DNA from: Suillus spraguei
Taxonomy: Eukaryota; Basidiomycota; Agaricomycetes; Boletales; Suillaceae
Length of the DNA stretch: 20,909 nucleotides
Reading direction: 5' to 3'
Assembly (NCBI GenBank): GCA_016800925.1
Contig: JABCPU010000939.1
Span: 1 to 20,909, forward strand
The notes under the pieces were generated by a model, which had not been told where the DNA came from, made no database searches, and was given only the letters and a program-made list of their open reading frames with translations. This document shows positions 1-7,565 of the stretch, one piece after another. A program made the position numbers and the translations under genes. The number at the start of each line of letters is the position of its first letter. The stretch's first letter is position 1.

Positions 1-355
1 GCGCAGTTTTGACCCGGGACGCAAAAAAAAGTGGTGTGGGAGCGAGCTGTGGGTCTGTAGAGTAGGATGACAAAAGATGGAGGTCAGGAGTTGCGATAGA
101 AAAAACATGTGGGTGGATTACCTCCCCCTCCCCCTCTAAGCCACCCTAACTGAAGTTTCCGGTTATGGGTCGAGCAGTTTTGACCCGGGAGACGAGAAAA
201 GCGGAGCGGGAGCGAGCTGTGGGTCTGTAGAATACGATGACAAAAGGTCGAGGTCAGGAGGTGCGAGCCAATAAAAGTTATGGGCGGACCTTCTCCTCCC
301 TCTCTAAACCACCCAGACCGAAGTTTAAGGCATAAGTCGCGCAGTTTTGACCCGA
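1..355. repeat. Tandem repeat, about 170-bp unit, 2.1 copies
   Basis: Two full diverged units (1-171 and 172-338) and the first 17 or so bases of a third (339-355) each begin with the motif CAGTTTTGACCCG. Inside both full units are GGGAGCGAGCTGTGGGTCTGTAG, GATGACAAAAG and GAGGTCAGGAG, followed by a CT-rich stretch and CTGAAGTTT or CCGAAGTTT. The third unit breaks off right after GACCCG. No open frame suggests coding. The array probably continues left of the window. Confidence 0.85.
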
Positions 356-931
356 TCGAGCCGTCCGCATATGCGATAGTTTAACGTACCTCTAAACCAT
401 GTCAGCAACGAGTCAACGGCTGAGCGTATGAGAGGGTCTAAAAACAAGTCAGTCGTATTGGGCAACAGAAAAAAAGTAGAACTATGTAGGGTGAATTCAG
501 AACCAACAAAGCCAAGTGGCACACGATGCACGGACTGAGCCTGCAGAAACAAAGACAAAATCAAGAAAAAAAGAGAGCAGTGTCGAAAAGAAAAGAAAAA
601 CAAAGGAGCACGGATTGGACTCTGAGCACGACCCCAACTAAAGCCAAGGGGGGAAGCGTAACATTGTCCGGCGCCCAAAGAAGGTCGAAAGATCCAACGG
701 ACTGCATCTGAACAGAATCCCATTTAAAAAGAAAATTGGAAACAAATAAATGGACAGACAAACAAACAAAAAGACAAAGAAGGCCAAAGTAATTATTAGG
801 GATGCTCAATTCTAAAATGTCGTTGTCATTTGCGAACCAAACACACGCTAACCGTCGCCAAACCTGTCCTAAACGGGACTTGTACCTAACCCTTACGGCG
901 CGCAGCGCCAACGCTTTCAGTCTTCAAACAC
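356..931. other. Non-genic stretch, A-rich
   Basis: No convincing gene was found here. The open frames on either strand are short, overlap each other and have low-complexity composition. The part at 540-610 and 720-785 is A-rich with short AAAC/AAAG runs. No intron signals, RNA genes or transposon ends were recognised. Confidence 0.5.
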
Positions 932-1307
932 ACGAGTCCACCACCCGTTGTGCCTTCGGCACAGGAAGCAAAAGGAGTGCTTGGCCAAGGCTTCATCCTA
1001 ATAATTATCTTCAATAATGATAATAGGTTTTGAAATAAATTATAACTTTGACCAATATTTTGACAGAAGTAAAAGTACCACAGACAACTTTCACACCTTT
1101 CCCCCCTTACTTCTTAGACGAGTCCACTACCCGTTGTACCTTTGGCTCCCTGGCCTAAGGCCACATCCTAATAATTTTGTTTCGCCCTTGGCACCACTCC
1201 TTTTTGGCTTGCCCTCCATTTTTGCTTTGCACTCCTTTGCACTCCTTTTTGCCTTCACTTTTGCCTTCACTCTCCCTTTTGGCTCCCTGGCCTTGGCTCC
1301 ATCCTAG
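932..1307. repeat. Degenerate three-copy segment bordering the minisatellite
   Basis: A segment containing ACGAGTCCAC(C/T)ACCCGTTGT, then GGC(C/A)..GGCC and CATCCTAATAATT occurs at 932-1006 and again at 1118-1176. Its latter half recurs at 1278-1307, sharing the 16 bases TTTGGCTCCCTGGCCT with the second copy and then CATCCTAGTGG in place of CATCCTAATAATT. The third copy runs straight into the first TTTCAT unit of the minisatellite. No coding role is apparent. Confidence 0.6.
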
Positions 1308-3930
1308 TGGTTTCATCGTTGTTTCATAGTAGTAGTTTCATAGTGGTTTCATTGTTGTTTCATAGTAGTTTCATGGTGGTTTCATAGTAGTAGTTTCGTA
1401 GTGGTTTCATCGTTGTTTCATAGTGGTTTCATAGTGGTTTCATCGTTGGTTTCATAGTGGTTTCATAGTGGTTTCATAGTGGTTTCATAATGGTTTCATA
1501 GTAGTTTCGTAGTGGTTGTTTCATAGTAGTTTCGTAGTGGTTGTTTCATAGTAGTTTCATAGTGGTTTCATAGTGGTTTCATAGTAGTTTCGTAGTAGTA
1601 GTTTCATAGTAGTTTCGTAGTGGTTTCATAGTAGTAGTTTCATAGTAGTTTCGTAGTGGTTTCATAGTAGTAGTTTCATAGTGGTTTCATAGTGGTTTCA
1701 TAGTAGTAGTTTCATAGTAGTAGTTTCATAGTAGTTTCATAGTGGTTTCATAGTAGTAGTTTCATAGTGTTTCATAGTGGTTTCATAGTAGTAGTTTCAT
1801 AGTAGTTTCGTAGTGGTTTCATAGTAGTAGTTTCATAGTAATTTCATAGTGGTTTCATAGTGGTTTCATAGTAGTAGTTTCATAGTGGTTTCATAGTGGT
1901 TTCATAGTAGTAGTTTCATAGTGGTTTCATAGTGGTTTCATGGTAGTTTCATAGTGGTTTCATGGTAGTTTCATAGTAGTTTCATAGTGGTTTCATAGTA
2001 GTAGTTTCATAGTGGTTTCATAGTAGTAGTTTTCATAGTAGTCTCATAGTGGTTTCATAGTGGTTTCATAGTGGTTTCATGGTAGTTTCATAGTAGTTTC
2101 ATGGTCGTTTCATAGTAGTAGTTTCATAGTAGTTTCATGGTAGTTTCATAGTAGTTTCATGGTGGTTTCATAGTAGTAGTTTCATAGTAGTTCATAGTGG
2201 TTTCATAGTAGTAGTTTCATAGTGGTTTCATAGTGGTTTCATAGTGGTTTCATAGTAGTAGTTTCATAGTAGTTTCATAGTGGTTTCATGGTAGTTTCAT
2301 AGTAGTTTCATAGTGGTTTCATGGTAGTTTCATAGTAGTTTCATAGTGGTTTCATGGTAGTTTCATAGTGGTTTCATGGTAGTTTCATAGTGGTTTCATA
2401 GTAGTAGTTTCATAGTAGTTTCGTAGTGGTTTCATAGTAGTAGTTTCATAGTGGTTTCATAGTGGTTTCATAGTAGTAGTTTCATAGTGGTTTCATAGTG
2501 GTTTCATGGTAGTTTCATAGTGGTTTCATGGTAGTTTCATAGTAGTTTCATAGTGGTTTCATAGTAGTAGTTTCATAGTAGTCTCATAGTGGTTTCATAG
2601 TGGTTTCATGGTAGTTTCATAGTAGTTTCATAGTAGTTTCATGGTGGTTTCATAGTAGTAGTTTTCATAGTAGTTTCATGGTGGTTTCATAGTAGTAGTT
2701 TCATAGTAGTTTCATAGTGGTTTCATAGTGGTTTCATAGTGGTTTCATAGTAGTAGTTTCATAGTAGTTTCATAGTGGTTTCATGGTAGTTTCATAGTAG
2801 TTTCATAGTGGTTTCATGGTAGTTTCATAGTAGTTTCATAGTGGTTTCATGGTAGTTTCATGGTAGTTTCATAGTAGTTTCATGGTAGTTTCATAGTGGT
2901 TTCATAGTGGTTTCATAGTGGTTTCATAGTAGTAGTTTCATAGTAGTAGTTTCATAGTAATTTCATAGTGGTTTCATAGTGGTTTCATGGTAGTTTCATA
3001 GTGTTTCATAGTGGTTTCATGGTAGTTTCATAGTAGTTTCATAGTGGTTCATGTAGTTTCATAGTAGTTTCATAGTGGTTTCATGGTAGTTTCATAGTAG
3101 TTTCATAGTGGTTTCATAGTAGTAGTTCATAGTGGTTTCATAGTGGTTTCATGGTAGTCTCATAGTGGTTTCATAGTGGTTTCATGGTAGTCTCATAGTG
3201 GTTTCATAGTGGTTTCATGGTAGTTTCATAGTAGTTTCATAGTGGTTTCATAGTAGTAGTTCATAGTGGTTTCATAGTGGTTTCATGGTAGTCTCATAGT
3301 GGTTTCATAGTGGTTTCATGGTAGTCTCATAGTGGTTCATAGTGGTTTCATGGTAGTTTCATAGTAGTTTCATAGTGGTTTCATAGTAGTAGTTTCATAG
3401 TGGTTTCATAGTGGTTTCATCGTCATTTCATAGTGGTTTCATAGTGGTTTCATAGTAGTTTCATAGTGGTTTCATCGTTGTTTCGTAGTGGTTTCATAGT
3501 GGTTTCATAGTAGTTTCATAGTAGTTTCATGGTGGTTGTTTCATAGTGGTTTCATGGTAGTTTCATAGTAGTTTCATAGTGGTTTCATAGTAGTAGTTTC
3601 ATAGTAGTCTCATAGTGGTTTCATAGTAGTAGTTTCATAGTAGTCTCATAGTGGTTTCATAGTGGTTTCATGGTAGTTTCATAGTGGTTTCATAGTGGTT
3701 TCATGGTAGTTTCATAGTAGTTTCATAGTGGTTTCATAGTGGTTTCATAGTGGTTTCATCGTCGTTTCGTAGTGGTTTCATAGTCGTTTCATAGTAGTTT
3801 CATAGTAGTTTCATGGTGGTTTCATAGTGGTTTTATAGTAGTTTTATAGTAGTCTCAGAGTAGTAGTTTCATAATAGTGGTTTCATAGTGGTTTCATAAT
3901 AGTTTCATAGTAGTTTCATAGTGGTCTCAT
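1307..3930. repeat. 2.6-kb minisatellite of TTTCATAGTGG-type units
   Basis: About 2.6 kb consists almost wholly of units TTTCATAGTGG, TTTCATAGTAG, TTTCATGGTAG (11 bp) and TTTCATAGTAGTAG (14 bp). Rarer variants carry TTTCGTAG, TCTCATAG and single-base indels. Units mix in short recurring higher-order phrases such as one 14-mer followed by two GG 11-mers. Because unit lengths are 11 and 14 there is no maintained reading frame, and the stretch is unlikely to encode protein. The left edge abuts the 932-1307 repeat; the right edge decays into unique DNA near 3930. Confidence 0.97.
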
Positions 3931-3935
3931 AGAAC

Positions 3936-4436
3936 AGCCTCCAGGTTGCCCACCACTGCCTTCACAAACTTCTGTTGTGCAGTTTTCTGCTTTGTCCAAC
4001 ACTGGGTGAGTCATTTGGTCATGTACTAATAAGACAAATATTTAAAAATAACCTTCTGCAGTTCCCCCTGCACCCAGTCCCTGTGTGCTCCCCTTCAGCA
4101 TGGCTATGTTGCCCTCCCACCATCCTTGCCTTTTTCTCACTTTGTTGACTGGGAGGCTTGCATGCACCACAACTACCACAACCAGTTTCATGCTTGGCTT
4201 GAGCACTGGAAGCTCAATGATCCTTACAGTATGACAGCCTGTCAAGAATGTACTCATGCATTTGAGCAGAGGATGCATAATCTCTCCAAGGACACTGCAA
4301 GGATCCAAAAAAACATTGGAGAGGAGCAAAGAGGAGCGTGAGCATAGGATAAGTAAGGAGCAGAAGAAGTTGCAGAAGATGGCTGATAGGGAAACACAAA
4401 AGGAAAAGTGAAAAGATGGGAAAAGACTGGTGATTG
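3936..4436 (+). pseudogene. Fragment of an unrecognised spliced gene
   Basis: A likely intron lies at 4006-4061 (GTGAGT donor, TACTAAT branch-like site, CTGCAG acceptor, 56 nt). Splicing joins two open exons in one frame. The joined reading contains HFVDWEACMHHNYHNQFHAW, then a Cys pair (CQEC) and a charged helical stretch, ending at a stop near 4341. In a different frame the following bases continue a Lys/Glu-rich helical segment (SKEEREHRISKEQKKLQKMA) up to about 4410, so a frameshift near 4320 and a later in-frame stop are likely. I do not recognise the family. A relative of the multicopy orphan proteins common in Agaricomycete repeats is possible but unproven. The 5' side runs into the minisatellite, so the fragment is truncated there. 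Confidence 0.45.
4006..4061 (+). other. Spliceosomal intron in gene fragment
   Basis: GTGAGT donor, TACTAAT about 30 nt before the acceptor, and a CTGCAG acceptor; 56 nt. It is the best evidence that the surrounding DNA was once an expressed plus-strand gene. Confidence 0.65.
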
Positions 4437-4679
4437 ACTGCACTTTTGCTTATATAAGCTGTGTCAAACAAAGCCACATCACAAGACTTGTGAATTTTGA
4501 CTTGGGGAATTTTCGCATTTTTGCTTACTTAACTGTGGGAACTTTTTTGGATGCAAATCAAAGTTGTAGTAGTTTCATAGGGATGCATGTGGTAGGAGAT
4601 ATCATTAGAACAGTGGGACTCTTTGGAAGGGACTCTTAAGGTGCACTCCTTGAAAGCTATAGGGGGAGGGTAGGAGGGC

Positions 4680-4960
4680 AAGTACAGGAGTGAAACTACT
4701 ATGAAACTTATCATGAAACCTATGACCAACATTGATAAGAAATGTAGTGAAACTCAGTCAATGACATGAAACTGATAAGTTTCATAGTGGTTTCACTGAT
4801 ATAATGAGGATGATCAGTGTTGGGGATACACAAGAATCATATAAATGAAACCACTGTGAAACCAGTGTGAAACCAGTGTGAAACCAGTGTGAAACCACTA
4901 TTAAGCCACTATGAATCATGAAACTACTATGAAACTGATCATGAAACCTATAAACTACCC
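4680..4960. repeat. Scattered minisatellite units in inverted orientation
   Basis: GTGAAACTACTATGAAAC, repeated GTGAAACCA and CCACTATGAA-type units occur here. These are the reverse complement of the TTTCATAGTGG units of 1307-3930, interspersed with a few forward units (for example at 4780). Three to four copies of CCAGTGTGAAA stand in tandem at about 4860-4895. They are interrupted by ATCATGAAACC variants, so the block is more diverged than the main array. A lone forward copy (AGTAGTTTCATAG) also lies at about 4567. Confidence 0.75.
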
Positions 4961-4990
4961 CCCCCTGGGGTGGGCACGGATTCGGGTAAG

Positions 4991-5053
4991 AGCGAAAAAA
5001 CCAAGCGATTTGGTGAAGTTGGTGGTCACCTGCTCTCAGAGCCAACAGTCTAC
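4991..5053 (+). repeat. Inverted repeat module A, left copy
   Basis: Begins AGCGAAAAAACCAAGCG and ends CAGAGCCAACAGTCTAC. It matches the reverse complement of 6092-6154 over the full 63 bp with four differences. It carries the same GGTGGTCACCTGCTCTCAGA core. Confidence 0.9.
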
Positions 5054-5140
5054 GAAGATTGATTTTTATTTCAGTAACGAAGCAAGATAATGACAAGCGG
5101 TAAGATACAAACTTGATAAGAACAATGAGGCGCAGACGAC
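5050..5140 (+). repeat. Inverted repeat module B, left copy
   Basis: Starts CTACGAAGATTGATTTTTAT and ends CGCAGACGAC. It aligns without length change to the reverse complement of 6156-6246. Matching blocks are GATTTTTAT, AACGAAGCAAG and CGCAGACGAC, with the middle more diverged. Confidence 0.75.
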
Positions 5141-5229
5141 TGTAGAACGAATGGAACAATCTGGCGAAGTGGACACTTGTCTCGTGTCTAGTACTAGTAT
5201 ACAAACCAAATTCACACACATCTCACTTT

Positions 5230-5479
5230 TCCCGGTCTGCTACATTGTCTCGCAGGATGGCAAAGGCTCCTGCACGACTGTGCAAGGTCAAGGAGCCTCG
5301 TAAACGCGACTGTCCTCCACAAAAGCAATCACAGCTCCCCAGTGGTACACAGGTGGAAGATCCTTCAAGTCAGGAAGTCATCTCAAAGACTAAACCACGG
5401 CCACGGCCCATTCCACCAAAAAAAGCCTGGCACTTCGTCAGCAGCCACAATGCCAGGTGGATCCAGCTCCGCACCAGAT
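5230..5479 (+). other. DNA of unknown origin in place of the transposase C-terminus
   Basis: Where the transposase catalytic C-terminus should lie, the sequence shows no transposase similarity in any minus frame. On the plus strand one frame (5245-5508) is open and rich in Lys, Pro, Arg and Ser (SKTKPRPRPIPPKKAWHF), and an overlapping frame (from 5342) gives a Ser/Gly/Ala-rich stretch. It may be a piece of a low-complexity protein gene picked up by the element, or a diverged end of the element. No function is assigned. Confidence 0.35.
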
Positions 5480-6048
5480 GTCGGCGGAGCTCTCGTCGAC
5501 AAAAATGAGTTGGTCGGGTCTATACTTGAGGCCAATCTGATACATGTACTCAGCACGTTTATCAAGGTTCCGCTCTCTTGCTTCTCGAGTGATCTATTGC
5601 ACACATCAATCAAACATCATTGTCAATGAGACGAGAATCAAGACACTAACTTTCTTCCTTGAATATCCCATGCGATGAAGTGTTCGCCAGATGGTGGACA
5701 ATAACGGGTGTTTCCCGCGAGCCTTGCTAATCTCATCACAGAGCTCATCTAGATACATATCACAGCTGCGGGACAAACAGCCATGCCTGTACTTTTATAT
5801 GTCAGAATTTGCACAGAAAGAGATTGAATATGGACGCACCTCGATATCTTCCAAGTCCATCATTCGGGTTCTACCATTCTTACCCCTCTGACTTTCTACG
5901 GCTTCCCAGTCAATTTATAGCATCGCGCAATCCTTTCTATTGTCGATTTGCTTGCACCAGTGTATGCCATGATTTCAGACGTGTCAAGGAGTGGTAGCAT
6001 TCGGATGATAATTTCGCATAGTTCTTGCGACGATGTGTGACCTTTCAT
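5480..6048 (-). pseudogene. Tc1/mariner-type transposase, N-terminal part, broken
   Basis: The protein would bind transposon ends and catalyse DDE cut-and-paste transposition in the nucleus. From the likely Met at 6048 the minus strand reads a helix-turn-helix region (TSEIMAYTGASKSTIERIAR). After a stop and frameshift near 5900 come a second DNA-binding part (MYLDELCDEISKARGK, LLSTIWRTLHRMGYSRKK) and the first catalytic Asp block (LIFVDES). Two introns are visible: 5787-5839 (GTGCGT..TACAG) and 5594-5650 (GTTAGT..AATAG), both about 55 nt. Homology stops right after the first Asp, near 5480. The second and third acidic residues of the DDE triad and the rest of the catalytic domain are absent. 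Assignment to the fungal Tc1/IS630-like group is by motif recognition and fairly secure. Confidence 0.8.
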
Positions 6049-6091
6049 AGTGGGGTAAGGGAGACGTTTGACTGGAGAAAAAAGTGTTGTT

Positions 6092-6154
6092 GTAGACTGT
6101 TGGCTCTGAGAGCAGGTGACCACCAACTTCACTGAATCGCTTGTTGTTTTCGCT
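6092..6154 (-). repeat. Inverted repeat module A, right copy
   Basis: Reverse complement of 4991-5053, four mismatches in 63 positions by eye. It lies just upstream of the probable transposase start on the minus strand. Confidence 0.9.
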
Positions 6155-6155
6155 G

Positions 6156-6246
6156 GTCGTCTGCGTTCGATTTTTCTGATCAGTTTTGTCGCTTGGACCA
6201 TGTAAATAGCTTGCTTCGTTGTTGAGATAAAAATCGATCTTTGTAG
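6156..6246 (-). repeat. Inverted repeat module B, right copy
   Basis: Read on the minus strand it starts CTACAAAGATCGATTTTTAT and ends CGCAGACGAC, one base before module A. It is the partner of 5050-5140. Confidence 0.75.
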
Positions 6247-6764
6247 GACTACTTTTCGAAAACAAATGCACACTTTTTTGGAAAATACCACCGGCCTCTC
6301 TTATTATGCAAACTGTTGTAATTAATGTTGAACTTTAACGCCCAGTACTGCACATGACAGCAGCAATGACTTATAAGCGGTCCGACAGCAAAGTGGGGAT
6401 TCCGCTTCCCCACATTTCTCCTGCGCTTACTTCTTTTGTGACTGGCGCCTCATGGGTGGAAGCCCCGAATGCTCCTGCTATACCGGTCCTACATCGTTTG
6501 CCTCCTTCGGCGATATCCCTGGCAATCTGTGTAGTCCTACAGATGATTGGCCACGTCCCTTTCGAAATTTGAACCATGACGCTGCCTGGGATCACCTGGC
6601 GGCAGCCTCCAACCTCCACAGCGTCAAATTTGACCCGACGGGACGGTGGCGTGCAGATGCCCTCAACTTCCAACCTTGCGCTGAGACTCCCTCACAAGAC
6701 CGTTATGCAATTCAGCAGATACATATTCAGGGACGCGTTTGGACCCTGTCTGCAGTTTTTGATG

Positions 6765-6824
6765 GTAGGCACAAGTTTTGAGAATGTGCTTGGTCATTGT
6801 GTCATTACCAGGAATTATCCACAG
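6765..6824 (+). other. PP2C intron 1
   Basis: GTAGGC donor and CCACAG acceptor, 60 nt. Removing it restores the VFDGHLGGSHTVEHVAHH reading exactly, so the call is secure. Confidence 0.9.
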
Positions 6825-7205
6825 GTCACCTGGGGGGTAGCCATACCGTTGAGCATGTGGCCCATCACATGCCTATCATTGTGCGGGAACACTTGGAGTT
6901 GATCACTCGGAAACACGGTGACCGTGTTGTACCGCCGCCTTTAATTGCAGACATGTTTTCGATGGCCATTCGCGCTTTTGATGACGCCATTGCCAATGAC
7001 GTCCTGGAACTTTTCCCGGACGGTTTGTCATCTTTATCTCGCTTGTTGGACTTGCAGATCCAGGAAGTTCTCGATGACCAACTTTCCGGAGGCCAAAATT
7101 ACACGAAGGCAAGGCTGTGCTTGTATGGTACTACTGCACTCGTAGCTCTTGTTGACCCTGATCACCAAAATCTATGGCTTGCCAACCTGGGTGACTGCCA
7201 AGGAC

Positions 7206-7259
7206 GTATGTAAAGCGTGACGATATTGTCCATCGTGACGGCTAACTTTTGAATTCAAG
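7206..7259 (+). other. PP2C intron 2
   Basis: GTATGT donor and TCAAG acceptor, 54 nt. Splicing joins NLGDCQG to LMVSETDQKSWNVEVL in frame. Confidence 0.85.
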
Positions 7260-7424
7260 TGATGGTCTCAGAGACTGATCAAAAATCGTGGAACGTGGAA
7301 GTTTTGACGCAATTTCATAACGGGGAAAATCCGCTTGAGGTCCAGCGCGTCATGAATGAGCACCCTGGTGAGCCAGAGTGTATTGTGGATAGTCGTGTGC
7401 TTGGAGCTATTGCACCCTTTCGAT

Positions 7425-7484
7425 GCATGTTACATTCATATTTTCATACTTTACTATCCGCTAACCTACTCGATGATTGAACAG
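7425..7484 (+). other. PP2C intron 3, GC-AG type
   Basis: GCATGT donor, GCTAACC branch-like site and AACAG acceptor, 60 nt. Only this GC donor rebuilds RCLGDTPFKQP; the nearby GT at 7429 throws the reading out of frame. It is either a true GC-AG intron or a decayed GT donor. Confidence 0.75.
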
Positions 7485-7565
7485 GTCTAGGAGACACCCC
7501 CTTCAAACAACCACCCGAGTTCACCCGACGTATTCTCTATAATTTATATCCTGGTCAGCACAACA

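Larger units (their letters stand above)
4991..6246 (-). mobile_element. Decayed Tc1/mariner-like (IS630 superfamily) DNA transposon
   Basis: A broken transposase on the minus strand (5480-6048) is enclosed by inverted repeats. Module A is at 4991-5053 and, inverted, at 6092-6154: 63 bp each, four mismatches by eye. Module B is at 5050-5140 and, inverted, at 6156-6246: 91 bp each, more diverged. On the right, read inward, the order is B then A. On the left it is A, B, then a degenerate second A at about 5141-5195. The natural ends are therefore uncertain. A TA target duplication could not be assigned. The element cannot be autonomous. Confidence 0.75.

Noticed and set aside
325..911. Overlapping minus-strand open frames of 116 and 132 codons
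   Set aside because: They overlap each other in different frames, are rich in Phe/Leu/Ser from the A-rich plus strand, and show no motif, intron or start context.
1307..3930. CRISPR-like array
   Set aside because: The units are 11-14 bp in direct tandem with no unique spacers, in a eukaryotic setting.
4042..4477. Two minus-strand open frames
   Set aside because: They are shadows of the plus-strand spliced fragment, which has an intron and a more protein-like composition.
4782..5219. A 145-codon minus-strand open frame
   Set aside because: It spans inverted minisatellite units and the transposon inverted repeat; the His/Phe/Thr-rich part is repeat translation.
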